DNA of 64,000 bases from Symsagittifera roscoffensis (lineage: Eukaryota > Xenacoelomorpha > Acoela > Convolutidae), in the NCBI RefSeq assembly GCF_963678635.1, contig NW_026971286.1, positions 1 to 64,000 on the forward strand. The letters are read 5' to 3'. Under the pieces are notes generated by a model. That model had not been told where the DNA came from. It made no database searches and saw only the letters and a list, made by a program, of their open reading frames with translations. Position numbers and translations under genes: made by a program. Positions 43,415-55,864 of the stretch are shown piece by piece. The stretch's first letter is position 1; every line of letters starts with the position of its first letter.

Positions 43415-43600
43415 TAGATTTTCCTTATTTCGATTGTAGTCGTGTCCAATCAGATTTCAGCTTTCTTTTATGGAATTCTTATATAAAAGTCGTGTACAAT
43501 TGGAAACGAAATTCAATTTTAGGATCTTTTTATATTTTGTCGTTTCCAATCACAAAAATTTTCATTTCACTTTGAAGTGTCGAATCCAATCGGAGGACTC
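43415..43600. promoter_or_regulatory. Cluster of CCAAT motifs with a TATA box
   Basis: CCAAT occurs near 43,420, 43,452, 43,550 and 43,590, and ATTGG near 43,498. TATATAAAA lies at 43,481-43,489. The cluster lies about 170 bp upstream of the minus-strand frame at 43,246. The motif is also scattered elsewhere in this AT-rich region, so promoter function is only a suggestion. Confidence 0.25.
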
Positions 43601-43619
43601 TTTTGAGGACCTAACTCTT

Positions 43620-44429
43620 CCAAATAAGTAAAAATGTACACAAAAACAATCTTTCTTTGCTGTAAAAACAACAAAGATTGCCGATTTGAGTATCAAAAGA
43701 ATAGCATACAAGTAGCATTTCCACAGTTTTTTTCGTCAAACTAATTGAGTTTTTTGTATGTGATCAATGAGAAACTGCTGACTTTTTTGGTAGATAGTCA
43801 TGTCTTTTTATTTTGATGTAAATTTGAGGTGATAACTCAAAAGTTGATGAATTTTTCAGAGCATATCTCTAAAAAATCTGATTCCAAGGCTGATCAAGCA
43901 GGATTGTGAGCTCAAAAATCTTTGAAGTGTAATTCTGCCGCAGGTTTGAAGCTTTGATACGCAATATGTGTATTCAAAATAAATTTCTTTGATTGAGTAA
44001 GTTTCCCTAATTAGACCTTTACTTAGTCAGATAACTCTATTTTTTACTTTTTAGAAGACTAAAAAGTTATGAAAAAAGTAAGAGTCAATTTTTTTTTATC
44101 AATAAGAAAAACACTTGGAGTTTTTTCCTGTAAATTAACTCGAGGAAAACCAAATGTTTTGTGACAGACATTTTTTAAAGAATGATTAAAGTTTTTAATA
44201 ATAACAAAACAGTTCAGTTTCAGAACACGCTGGAATCTGATTGGCTGATTTCCAACAAACAGTGTTATTTAAAGAATAATCAATTCCGAGTGGTTGATTT
44301 TCCCATAGCAACAGTAAATCAAAGTTATTTCATTCTGATTTTTTTTACCTTGAAAGCCATTGATCTAAACTTGATAAAATTTTCAATCATTTTAATCAAT
44401 TCAAAGTAAGAAAAAATAATCTAAAATTT
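43620..44429. other. Non-coding DNA left of the Polinton remnants
   Basis: No gene supported; a 75-codon frame at 44,182-44,409 lacks any motif. The true left end of the Maverick element may lie here but no inverted repeat to the right side was recognised. Confidence 0.4.
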
Positions 44430-44532
44430 TTTTGAGAAATTCCAACTCTCCCAATTTTGTAAGTGCCACTTACTTTTTTTAAAAACTTTAGTACTCTTTA
44501 GTACTTTTTTTCTGATTATTTCTCGCAACAGG

Positions 44533-47500
44533 AATGAGAAAGTGAAATGTGAGGATCGTGATAAAGAGTACAGACTTCCTAAAAATTGCGTGCGATGAGT
44601 TATTTTTGTCCGGAATGTATTTATTGTACTTACAACCAGTAAGAAGCACCTAAAGTCAACCCCAAATTCAAGATAATATGCGAAAAAGAGTTCCCAAGCT
44701 ATAATTCACTTCAACAACATCGTAGAAAACATCACGCGTTGAATGCGAGGAAAACGAGTGATTCTGTTGCTGATTTGAATCAAATCTTTGAAAACGATGA
44801 AGATAGTGATCAGCTACGAGATGAGTTGAATGCCTCGCAACCTTTCTTAAGAGATACCGAGATGGAAAAAGGTGTTCAAATTCCAGTTTTTAAAATTAGA
44901 TCCTACTCTACTTAATGAAAAACTGGATCAAGTCTTTGGAAACTTGATTGTGCAGCAAAACTTAATATTGCGTTGGGATTTGTGTTACGTAATCCAGAAA
45001 CCGGCAAGTATCAAAATTTCTACGCTCATGAAAATAACAAACTTTTTGATATGTCTATGCTGCTTTGTACTAAAGCAGACTTGACGACTATACAGAACAC
45101 GGTCAATAAGCAAGACAACATTGAAGTTTGTACGCAAGAAAGACAAAATACAAAATGGCGATTAGGATAATCGCTAATGTAAACTTTATTGCTGCCTTTT
45201 TAAAAAACTTACCCATGAGATGTCCAGATTTGGTGATTCCCGAAGCACTTCTGAGAAATCAGCAAGTTAACTGTTTGATTTTTGGACTCGAGGAAGCAAC
45301 CATACAATGACAGTTTGTTTGTTTCGAGCGCTTGCAGTTAATTTGCATGGAACAACAAGTCTTGAAACATCCACCTCCAATATTTTTCAATGTTTTTTTT
45401 GAAAAATCAGGATGTGATCGGAAACAGTTGCGTAGAGTTTGGATAGATAATCTACCAATCGTTGAAGATGTAGTCGAGAAAAACATATTTCTCTACGATA
45501 TCGGCATTGAAGATGGAGACGTCATGGGGGAATTATCTCGGAGAAGTATCGGTGGATACGAGAATACAGTAGAATTTCTACGATACAACAACCATACTTT
45601 TCACGTCAACAACTTCGACAACTTCTTCAAATGCTTGTGATGCCCAACTTGCCATATATTTTTCAAAATATCTCATCATTTCAACCGCCGTCTTTTTGTT
45701 GCAAAGATGGAATCAAAAAATTTTTCACCAAAAATGTACATACTCTACGAGAGACGTTGCTTGAAAAACTGGTCGGGTTTAATATTGAGTTTACCCAATA
45801 TGAACCCATATCAGTGTAATTTTCATCCAATTTACTTGACAAACCCATTTTTTTGCGAGACAAAGATTCACAATCCCTCGTTATTGACTTTGTGGCAACT
45901 TTGGAGTTATAGGCGGAAAAAAATTAAGACGAAATGCGACCAAATTTTTCGGTAATTGAAAATAACATCAAAAAGCTGCTACACTTCATTCTCAGCATCC
46001 TTAGTGAACCAGGCAGTTTCAGTAAGAGTGAAGCAAGAAAGTACGAAGACGAATGTATCGAGGATGAGGAAGAAACAGACGCATCCACTCACTTTCTCGG
46101 TAATAAAAAAAATTGATTTTATGCAACATCTACAGAGATATACCCCATCACTCCTCCAGTGTTTGGATTCAACAGTGGTCGGTATTATATAAACCTCACT
46201 AAATCATACCTCATTTCTTACTTTATCATAAACCTTCAGTAATCAAGAAAGCAAACGACCTTGTTACCTTCAAATTTGGAGATGTTCAGCTTCTGAACGT
46301 TATGAAGTTTTTGGATGGACTTACTTTTTTAGACTCTTTTCTAAAAGCTTACAAAACGAGGGAGATGAAAGGACACTTTCCATACGATTGATTTGATACT
46401 CCCAACAAGCTTGATGAACAAATATTACCCTCGGATGATGACTTCTACAGCAAGCTGAAGAATAGCAACCTTCTCGATGAAGAGTATGACCCTTTTCAGA
46501 AGCTTCTCAATACTGGGTTATCTGGAGAGCAAGCCTCGAAAAACATCGGGCTTAAAACCAAACCAGCTACGGGATTGGAAAACCTTAAGTACTTTAAACC
46601 TCCCCGGGAACAGGAAAAGATGACAACATTTCGCGGTTTTATACACTGGTATAATAACGAGGATGCTGTTCCTACCCTTGCAGCTCTGCAGAAAATGATG
46701 AATTTTATCATGACTAAGGAATAGACATGTTGAGGCTCGGCTGCACGCCACCGAATCTAGCAAACATCTGTCTACACAAGTCAACCGACTTTAAGTTGTA
46801 ACCATTCTTTAAGAGTGACAATGACTTGCTTGAAAAAACATGGGAAGATATGACAGCTGATCCCTCAGTTGTTTTCAGAAGGAAAGAAGTACCAACCGAA
46901 AAGTTTTTCTCAAAAACAAACAACCTGTGTAAATCAATCGTTGTTATTGATGCTAGTCAACTATATACTTAAGCTATGTGTCAGGATAGGCCCACATGCT
47001 TGTATACGAGATGAGACTACAATGAAGATACACAAAAACTCAGGGCTAGGCAAAATCGAGTTCGAACATTTGAAAAAATGGCCATGTCATACTTTCAAGC
47101 AATCAAACCTGAATGCAAAATTGAGAGTCACTACACTACAGGAACACCGAAAAAAAAAACAAATTGCTTCATTGTTAATGGTTACTGCAACCATTGTGAG
47201 ACTGTTTTTGAAGCAATGGGTTGGTATTTTATTTTTTATCCTTGTCAAGAAGCTAGACGAAGCCTAACTGATGATGATATCAAACGAGGAACCAAGAAAA
47301 GAGAAATGAATGAGCTTTGAAAATTTGCATTCGAGAATTAGAATACTCTTTAAAAAAGTGTGGGAGTGTAGTTGGTGGGATTGATTTAAAACAACGTAGT
47401 CGTAAAAAATCTCGCTAAAACCCACTTTTAAATGACCCTTCAAATGACCTCTTTCTGCCTATTCACTACTGCAAAACAATAGAAATGAATTATGTTTCGG

Positions 47501-47829
47501 CTGAGTGCATTGCAATCTGAGTGTTCCAGATGAAATAAAAGTGATATTTTCCAATTCCCCACCTATTTTCAAAAATAATGATGTTACCAGAAACAATATT
47601 GGGGAAAATATGAAGAAAACGATTTGTAAAAACAACAGCAACGAATATTGGTATCGAGCTTCAATTTGACAACGGAAAAATTATCACACCACTTTTCATC
47701 TTTTAATTGTATGTTGGACTACAAAGTACAAAAAAAACATCGGCTTGTACAATACACACCGCTTAAATCATCGGCTTGTACAATACACACCGCGTTCCTG
47801 AAAGGAAAGGTTTTGAATTTAATTGTCAG
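44533..47829 (+). pseudogene. Polinton DNA polymerase B, copy 1 (broken)
   Basis: Copies the element by protein priming when intact. Segments in order: an N-terminal zinc-finger region (~44,595-44,740), FVLRNPETGKY and CTQERQNTKWR (~44,975-45,165), LPMRCPDLVIPEALLRN (~45,205), a segment with NIFLYDIGIEDGD and a ...HTFHVNNFDNFFKC end (~45,480-45,640), and later CNHCETVFEAMGWY (~47,190). Frames shift many times. The stretch that would hold the first exonuclease motif is deleted (copy 2 keeps it). The C-terminal palm part with the metal-binding DTDS motif is absent. No functional product is possible. Confidence 0.8.
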
Positions 47830-47931
47830 AAATTCCAAGAAAAATTCCAACTCTCCCAATTTTGTAAGTGCCACTTACTTTTTTTAAAAACTTTAGTACT
47901 CTTTAGTACTTTTTTTCTGATGCCTTCTCTC

Positions 47932-50900
47932 AACAGGAATGAGAAAGTGAAATGTGAGGACCGTGATAAAGAGTACAGACTTGCAATGAGTTATTTTTGT
48001 CCGGAATGTAATTATTGTACTTACAACAAGTATGAAGCACGTAAAGTCAACCCCAAATTCAAGATAATATGCGAAAACGAGTTCCCAAGCTATTATTCAC
48101 TTCAACAACATCGTAGAAAACATCACGCGTTGAATGCGAGGAAAACGAGTGATTCTGTTGCTGATTTGAACCAAATCTTTGAAAACGATGAAGATAGCGA
48201 TCAGCTAAGAGATGAGTTGAATGCCTCGCAACCTTTCTTGAGAGATACCGAGATGGAAAAAGGTGTTCAAGTTCCAGTTTTTAAAATTAGATCCTAATCT
48301 ACTTAATGAAAAACTGGATCAAGTCTTTGGAAACTTGATTGTGCAGCAAAACTTAACATTGCGTTGGGATTTGTGTTACGTAATCCAGAAACCGGCAAGT
48401 ATCAATATTTCTACGCTCATGAAAATAACAAACTTTTTGATACGTCTATGCTGCTTTGTACTAAAGCAGACTTGACGACTATACAGAACACGGTCAATAA
48501 GCAAGACAACATTGAAGTTTGTACGCAAGAAAGACAAAATACAAAATGGCGATTAGGATAATCGCTAATGTAAACTTTATTGCTGCCTTTTTAAAAAACT
48601 TACCCATGAGATGTCCAGATTTGGTGATTCCCGAAGCACTTCTGAGAAATCAGCAAGTTAACTGTTTGATTTTTGGACTCGAGGAAGCAACCATACAATG
48701 ACAGTTTGTTTGTTTCGAGCGCTTGCAGTTAATTTGCATGGAACAACAAGTCTTGAAACATCCTCTCCAATATTTTTCAACGATTTTCTTGAAAAATCAG
48801 GATGTGATCGGAAACAGTTGCGTAGAGTTTGGATAGATAATCTACCAATCGTTGAAGATGTAGTCGAGAAAAACATATTTCTCTACGATATCGGCATTGA
48901 AGATGGAGACATCATAGGGGAATTATCTCGGAGAAGTATCGGTGGATACGAGAATACAGTAGAATTTCTACGATACAACAACCATACTTTTCACGTCAAC
49001 AACTTCGACAACTTCTTCAAATGCTTGTGATGCCCAACTTGCCATATATTTTTCAAAATATCTCATCATTTCAACCGCTGTCTTTTTGTTGCAAAGATGG
49101 AATCAAAAAATTTTTCACCAAAAATGTACATACTCTACGAGAGACGTTGCTTGAAAAACTGGTCGGGTTCAATATTGAGTTTACCAAATAAAAAACGTTA
49201 TTCAAAAATGTTGCCATTTTTGGTTTTGAGTCAATTTGCGTGCCATCCGAAGAACTTAAACCAACAGAAACAATATCATGGATCGGGAAGCATGAACCCA
49301 TATCAGTGTAATTTTCATCCAATTTACTTGACAAACCCATTTTTTGCGAGACAAAGATTCACAATCCCTCGTTATTGACTTTGTGGCAACTTTGGAGTTA
49401 TAGGCGGAAAAAAATTGAGACGAAATGCGACCAAATTTTTCGGTAATTGAAAATAACATCGAAAAGCTGCTACATTTCATTCTCAGCATCCTTAGTGAAC
49501 GAGGCAGTTTCAGTAAGAGTGAAGCAAGAAAGTACGAAGACGAATGTATCGAGGATGAGGAAGAAACAGACGCATCCACTCACTTTCTTGGTAATAAAAA
49601 AATTGATTTTATGCAACATCTAGTGAGATAAACCCCATCACTCCTCCAGTGTTTGGATTCAACAGTGGTCGGTATTATATAAACCTCACTAAATCATACC
49701 TCATTTCTTACTTTATCATAAACCTTCAGTAATCAAGAAAGCAAACGACCTTGTTACCTTCAAATTTGGAGATGTTCAGCTTCTGAACGTTATGAAGTTT
49801 TTGGATGGACTTATTTTTTAAGACTCTTTTCTAAAAGCTTACAAAAGGAGGGAGATGAAAGGACACTTTCCATACGATTGATTTGATACTCCCAACAAGC
49901 TTGATGAACAAATATTACCCTCGGATGATGACTTCTACAGCAAGCTGAAGAATAGCAACCTTCTCGATGAAGAGTATGACCCTTTTCAGAAGCTTCTCAA
50001 TACTGGGTTATCTGGAGAGCAAGCCTCGAAAAACATCGGGCTTAAAACCAAACCAGCTACGGGATTGGAAAACCTTAAGTACCTTAAACCTACCCGGGAA
50101 CAGGAAAAGATGACAACATTTCGCGGTTTTATACACTGGTATAATAACGAGGATGCTGTTCCTACCCTTGAAGCTATGCAGAAAATGATGAATTTTATCA
50201 TGACCAAGGGATAAACATGTTGAGGCTCGGCTGCACGCCACCGAATCTAGCAAACATCTGTCTACACAAGTCAACCGACTTTAAGTTGTAACCATTCTTT
50301 AAGAGTGACAATGACTTGCTTGAAAAAACATGGGAAGATATGACAGCTGATCCCTCAGTTGTTTTCAGAAGGAAAGAAGTACCAACCGAAAAGTTTTTCT
50401 CAAAAACAAACAACCTGTGTAAATCAATCGTTGGTATTGATGCTAGTCAACTATATACTTAAGCTATGTGTCAGGATAGGCCCACATGCTTGTATACGAG
50501 ATGAGACTACAATGAAGAAACACAAAAACTCAGGGCTAGGCAAAATCGAGTTCGAACATTTGAAAAAATGGCCATGTCATACTTTCAAGCAATCAAACCT
50601 GAATGCAAAATTGAGATTCACTACACTACAGGAACACCGAAAAAAAAACAAATTGCTTCATTGTTAATGGTTACTGCAACCATTGTGAGACTGTTTTTGA
50701 AGCAATGGGTTGGTATTTTATTTTTTATCCTTGTCAAGAAGCTAGACGAAGCCTAACTGATGATGATATCAAACGAGGAACCAAGAAAAGAGAAATGAAT
50801 GAGCTTTGAAAATTTGCATTCGAGAATTAGAATACTGTTTAAAAAAAGTGTGGGAGTGTAGTTGGTGGGATTGATTTAAAACAACGTAGTCGTAAAAAAT

Positions 50901-51319
50901 CTCGCTAAAACTCACTTTCAAATGACCCTTCAAATGACCTCTTTCTGCCTATTCACTACTGCAAAACAATAGAAATGAATTATGTTTCGGCTGAGTGCAT
51001 TGCAATCTGAGTGTTCCAGATGAAATAAAAGTGATATTTTTCATCTCCCCACCTATTTTCAAAAATAATGATGTTACCAGAAACGATATTGGGGAAAATA
51101 TGAAGAAAAGGATTTGTAAAAAAAACAGCAACGAATATTGGTATCGAGCTTCAATTTGACAACGGAAAAATTATCACACCACTTTTCATCTTTTAATTGT
51201 ATGTTGGACTACAAAGTACAAAAAAAAACATCGGCTTGTACAATACACACCGCTTAAATCATCGGGTTGTACAATACACACCGCGTTCATGAAAGGAAAG
51301 GTTTTGAATTTAATTGTCA
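47932..51319 (+). pseudogene. Polinton DNA polymerase B, copy 2 (broken)
   Basis: Same layout as copy 1. The N-terminal frame is cleaner (open 47,776-48,297) and has a zinc-finger region CPECNYC...LQQHRRKHH. The exonuclease I region at 49,219-49,240 reads FGFESIC, with Gly where the catalytic Asp of the DxE motif is expected. Motif A at 50,439-50,462 reads DASQLYT followed directly by TAA. Further frameshifts occur, and the sequence stops before the catalytic DTDS motif. Because both copies end at the same point, the C-terminal loss predates or accompanied the duplication. Confidence 0.8.
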
Positions 51320-52104
51320 GGATTTAAAATCTCTGTGAAACAAAATATGGGATTCAATGTAGATTGTAATTGAGATTTTGCTGCTAGATAATTGCCTGCC
51401 CTGAAAAGATAGAATCAAAGTGTAACTTTCAGCTCAGAATCAAAACTTTATACTAAAATGGTTTCTGACGAGCAAAAATAGATAAACTAAGAACTCTCAA
51501 AACTACATCACTCTTTTGAAAATCATCACTTTGATCTAATTACTATAAAAAAAACCTTGTTTGTTTGTATAAAACTATTGAGCAGTTGATTATTATACTC
51601 GCTAAAGAGTAGTATGCATATAGTGGATTAGGATCGGGTTGGGTTGTCATACTTGGATGAACATTAGGTATAGATCATAATGGTCATTATGTATTATCTG
51701 ACAACCAATGGTCACCATGAAAAAAATCCAAATTGTCATCACGTGTTAGCTTATAACTAATAACCCTCATGTAATAATACTAAATGTCACCATGTGTTAG
51801 GTTTTAACTTATAGTCCCCATGTAATCTGCATTGTTTTTTTTGCAATTGTCACCAAGTAATTTATGATTTTAAATAAAAAACTATTTTTTACAAATTTTA
51901 CAGTTCTCACTGCAGTTTGGCTTAATATGAGTTATGCTATCTGTACTCTTTCAGCAGCATTTCCTTCCTTGCTGACAGAAATTTTGAACAAGATATTGTT
52001 TGGGATGTGAGGTAGAAAATTGTCCGCTGCAAACACTCCATGAAAGTTATATTTTAGATGTTTACAGTTCTGAATGAGATCCTGCAACATGATTTCATGC
52101 AATT
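51320..52104. other. Spacer between polymerase remnants and capsid gene
   Basis: No ORF supported. Around 51,700-51,835 a ~65-bp unit (GTCACCATGTGTTAG...ATAACCCTCATGTAAT) occurs two to three times in diverged form. Confidence 0.5.
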
Positions 52105-53362
52105 TCAGACGGTCGAAATTGGAAGGACGTTCTTTGTAACTTTACGGTCAGATGTAATAAATACATTCGATGAGCGTATACCACAAACAAAAATTTCCAG
52201 ATTTGTTGTCAAAGCGTTTGAGAATTGAAGATCGAGTGAAACTGAGCAGTTAGTAAGTTCTGGATGCAAGAAGTCATGAGCTGCCTGCTGTGTGCTAGTG
52301 AGATCGAAACACATAATAAAGTGCTGCTGATAGTGTGTTGAAGAAGAGACGCTTATGTTCTTGTGTACTAATTGGTGCACTTGCTATTGTTAAATCTTTC
52401 CGTCCCAAGGTAACTTGTTTCAATCCAAACTTTTGATAATTAAAAGGATTCGTTCGGTTTGTTCATAGAAATGCATTATTTGTGTTCATTGCTATTATGA
52501 TTTGTCTCACCGGTTCACGAGCAAAAATACCTTCCTGTTTCCAGCTGCGCTGACCAGCTGTTGCAAGAAACGTTTTGCTAATTTCTTCTTGATATGGGTA
52601 GTTTGCAGGAGTTTGGAGCAAAGTTGTTTCAATAGCAGAGAGCACATGGTCGGTCACAGTCATTTTTCTTACATATAGGTTCGCTTCGAGTATTTGCAGC
52701 TGGTAATGCTTGGCAGCATCTTCAGATATAATGAGAAAGTCTTCATGAGAGCGTCTGTAGGAAAGTCTGAGGGTATCACCGCTCAACAAATGCTTGTCCA
52801 TGTGAGAAAATCAAATCCAGCGTGTCCATAGAACCAAATTTTTCATCGATTCGCGGACCATTTCTCGTTGAGATGTGAAACCAGCTGCATCTATTGCAGC
52901 GGGATAGTTTTCAAAACGAGATCACTGACACTTGAGCCATGAGTCCTTGGCTCCTTTGCTGTTAGAAAATTCTGTTCCAATAAAACTTTTATGCGCAAAA
53001 TTACTACTGGCATTTATAATTTTGAGTCCATTAGCAGAGAGGGTACAGTCAGAGAAAACGGAATACAGGGAGTTGTTTACGAGGAACGGTGAATCATACA
53101 CAGTAGGATCAGTGTTGTCGTATCTCAGATCAACTCCATTTGATTGCGTTACCTTACATCGTATTTCCATATAGATTTTTTGCATGGCAACAAAAAAGTT
53201 ACGGTCACCGGTGATTTCAAATTCAAGCATTGGTCCATTAGGTGAATAGATAGTTCCAATTTTTTGACCGAAACCGTTTTCAAAAGTAATCAAAAGGGGT
53301 TGTTTTTCAAACCAATTCAGAGAGCTATGGATAGCTTCATTGGGTAACAAATTAGCGACCAT
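52105..53362 (-). pseudogene. Polinton major capsid-type protein (broken)
   Basis: Expected to form the icosahedral shell. The frame from 53,362 (146 codons) has the conserved opening (GPMLEFEITGDRNFF, FSDCTLSANGLKI, HKSFIGTEFSNSKGAKDSWLKCQ). After a break, 52,801-52,463 holds a middle part (LRLSYRRSHEDFLIISEDAAKHY, YVRKMTVTDHVLSAIE). Then come frameshifted NRTNPFNYQKF and, at 52,340-52,105, the C-terminal part (FDLTSTQQAAHDFLHPELTNC). At least three frameshifts or stops and an internal loss are present. I recall this family from proteins named F54H12.2-like; assignment as major rather than minor capsid is from memory. Confidence 0.75.
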
Positions 53363-53766
53363 TTTTCAAGTTTGAGAAAAAATCTGCTCGACTTCTCGCT
53401 GGTCTGGTTTTTCTTCGAATGGTTGTATTTCTTCTTCGAGTCCCTACTGAACTTCTTCTTCGTAATCCAGTCAACATCTTTTTCCGCTTCATCATCACCA
53501 TCTCGACTAAAATTAGTAAATGCAGATATATTTCTTTTTCGAAGATTTGGTATTACAATAACGGGGGTTAAGGAATTAGAAGATGTTGGGTTTAATGGTG
53601 GTGGAGAGTCACGGCTGGTTTTTTGTTTTCGAAAATGCTGTATGTAATTCAGTTGAGATGATTTGTCATTAAATAATGGATTATGAAGGATTTGAGATTA
53701 AGGTACAGTTTTTTCATCTGAAGCATAGGTTTTGCGAGGAATGAGAATGAACTCTTCAGCATACAT
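53317..53766 (-). pseudogene. Small Polinton protein with its native C-terminus (one nonsense codon)
   Basis: Starts MYAEEFILIPRKTY and stays in frame for 149 codons except for one TAA at about codon 22. The C-terminal half is basic/acidic (KRNIS...DGDDEAEKDVDW...KKKFSRDSKKK), and it overlaps the capsid ATG by 46 nt. This is the only copy of the gene with its original end; the other copies are fused to a different tail at the tandem junctions. Function unknown; a virion-associated role is guessed from its place just before the capsid gene. Confidence 0.55.
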
Positions 53767-53778
53767 GCCTAAGGTTCT

Positions 53779-54025
53779 AGCTTTTCAGGTAAATGTAACA
53801 CGATTCTGCGATTGATTTAACCAGTGAAAATTGGTTTGCCAAAACTTTTCATTTTTCTCGGATACTAAACTTAGGGTCAACATTTTTTTCAAATGGTACT
53901 TTCATACTCTCGATGAAACTTTTTTTAGCTGGAACATGTCCCAGAAAAACATTTACAAAACAATCACGAAGAAATCTTTCAAAAAATTTAAATCAGGTCT
54001 TGTCAAAATTGAAATACAATGGTGA
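53779..54025 (-). pseudogene. 85-aa basic Polinton ORF, unit A (broken)
   Basis: Corresponds to the intact frame at 55,865-56,122 but has stops and frameshifts. Confidence 0.5.
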
Positions 54026-54071
54026 CTATTGAGCTTTTGCTACAGTATACATAATTCTTTCACTTTCATTT

Positions 54072-54710
54072 TCAAGAGATGGGATAACTGCTTTTGAGGA
54101 GGGTAGTAGAGAAATTGGTTGGCAATGGTGGAACTATGTTTGACGAATAACGAAGACTTTCGGAAGTTTTGGGATCCAAGTCTATCAACAGATGACCGAA
54201 GTCTTCTTTCATTGCCAACTGATACGCATGACGGAGGAATTTTGCATTATTCAATTGTCTGCCTAAATAAACAGTTTGTTGAAAGTCTCGAGGTGATTTG
54301 AGCAAAATTAAGTGAGCTGTATTCAAATCTTTTGTACGTGATTGCTTACTTTGCTGAATTAAATTGTGCTCGACATAAACAACATGAACATTTTTATGTC
54401 GGCCTGCTGTAGCTAATTTAACAAAATCTTTTTCATGAAAAACTTTCTCACAGGTATCATCAAAGACAATCATGCAATCCCGTAATTTATTAATTATTTC
54501 AAAGTTGGACAAATTTATAAATTCAATATAAAGTTTGTTGTAAGAACGGTATTTGGGTTGATCGTGAAGATAAAAGTATATTATCTTGTTATACGATGGA
54601 TAGAATGTACCTCTGAGAAGCATTTAAAAAGTTAAATAGGTTTTGCAAGATCCCGAGTGACCTGAAACGGACATAAACAGACGTTATTTTGTTGAAATGA
54701 TCTTCTTCAT
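54072..54710 (-). pseudogene. Polinton packaging ATPase, unit A (nonsense mutation)
   Basis: Homologous to the intact copy at 56,158-56,796. The Walker A stretch here reads GHSGSCKT, and eight codons past its start a CAA in the other units is TAA (TYLTF stop). The remainder (54,623-54,072) stays open and keeps the Walker B segment IVFDD and the ATAGRHKNVHVVYVEHN segment. Probably no longer functional. Confidence 0.8.
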
Positions 54711-54781
54711 TATTATAAATGGGATTTGGTACCATGTAACCAACCGTACTAGATAGTTTCGAAAGACAAATGGCAGTATCG

Positions 54782-55003
54782 TCACAACATAGGTTGTAAA
54801 AAGACAATTTTGAAATAGATAAAGTTAGTAAAATGAAAACAAAAGACTTTTGTGAAAAAGACAACTTCTGCAGACGTAAGAGAAACAGAATTACAAAACT
54901 TCCAAAATATGTTTCCGTGAGATAAAGACTGTTCGACACCACCAATGTCTACAAAGTCGCAATCATTGTTCTCGACAGTGGTTTCCTCATTTTCCAGGTT
55001 CAC
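54782..55003 (-). CDS. 73-aa acidic-then-hydrophobic ORF, unit A
   Basis: Acidic N-terminus (MNLENEETTVENN) followed by two Phe/Leu-rich stretches that could be membrane segments. The same frame is open in the other two units (56,869-57,090; 58,932-59,153), which argues mildly for a real small protein upstream of the ATPase. No family recognised. Confidence 0.35.
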   Translation of the reverse strand: MNLENEETTVENNDCDFVDIGGVEQSLSHGNIFWKFCNSVSLTSAEVVFFTKVFCFHFTNFIYFKIVFLQPML

Positions 55004-55103
55004 TAGGAGACTTTTTGCTTATTTGTATCAACGCTTTTTTGGTTGATAGTTACAACTGCATACCCGTCGCCTTTTTTCTCTCTAACCTATTGCCGGTTGG
55101 TTT

Positions 55104-55289
55104 TTATTTTATTATATATCTTGCTATCGTTTTGTCTGTCACAGGTTTTCGAACAATTTTTTCTACGTTTCCGGTTCTGATTTTGTCTATAAACTTTTTT
55201 GGTACACTCTCACCCAATAAATTCACAAGTAGTGTGTTTTCTTTTGGCAAAAATTTTTTTTTGCAATTTTGAATTTTCAAACACGACAT
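55104..55289 (-). CDS. 61-aa ORF (LPKENTLLVNLLGES type), unit A
   Basis: ATG at 55,289 in frame with a Lys-rich, helical segment containing KIRTGNVEKIV. In units B (57,130-57,363) and C (59,201-59,434) small indels in a poly-A/T run near the start remove the ATG from the frame, while the rest stays open. Family not recognised; conserved in all three units. Confidence 0.45.
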   Translation of the reverse strand: MSCLKIQNCKKKFLPKENTLLVNLLGESVPKKFIDKIRTGNVEKIVRKPVTDKTIARYIIK

Positions 55290-55436
55290 GTTATCAAATA
55301 GTAACCACACAAGATCAAATGAAAAAGAAAACAATCAATAAATATATTTATTAATATTCACAAAGCTTGGTACAAAATTGTGTCTATACTTCAGTTCAAA
55401 AGGCAAATCAACTCTTCGTTCAATGAAGAAGAAATC

Positions 55437-55854
55437 TTATTTTGTTAACTTCTCATGTTTACACTTAGATTTGAATTTTCCAGCAAAATGAGCAGGAACT
55501 CTGAGAGTGGCTTGAACTGAATGTATTTCCTCAACGTTATCAGTTTTAACTAATTCTTTCAGTTCAGCTGGAAGCTGTTGGTCACGCAATTGGATTTGTC
55601 TTCTCTCCGCCAGCTGAGATTGCAGCTCTTCTAGAATGGGATTGAAAAATTGAATTGACTGAATAGAAGATGTTGGGTTTAATGGTGGTGGAGAGTCACG
55701 GCTGGTTTTTTTTTTCTCGAAAATGCTGTATGTAATTGAGTTGAGATGATTTGTCATTAAGTAATGGATTATGAAGAATTTGAGATTGTCGTACAGTTTT
55801 TTCATGTGGAGCATATGTTTTGCGAGGAATGAGGATGAACTCTTCAGCATACAT
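55437..55854 (-). pseudogene. Chimeric MYAEEF ORF, unit B (frameshifted)
   Basis: N-terminal part as at 53,766, C-terminal part (LEELQSQLAERRQIQLRDQQ...) as in the partial unit. An extra T in the run near 55,710 puts the two parts in different frames. Confidence 0.6.
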
Positions 55855-55864
55855 GCCTAAGGTT

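Larger units (their letters stand above)
44431..51319 (+). repeat. Two-copy tandem duplication of ~3.4 kb
   Basis: 44,440 onward reappears from 47,845 (offset 3405 at the start, 3391 near 44,872, 3490 near 47,651). The increase in offset is due to ~100 bp at 49,186-49,288 that is present only in the second copy. The copies differ by scattered substitutions and small indels. Both end at the same word, TTTAATTGTCAG (47,829 and 51,319). Confidence 0.9.

Noticed and set aside
53372-53647. 91-codon plus-strand frame in the Polinton
   Set aside because: Antisense to the MYAEEF gene and covered by it. Other plus-strand frames at 54,119, 56,205 and 58,269 are antisense to the ATPase copies.
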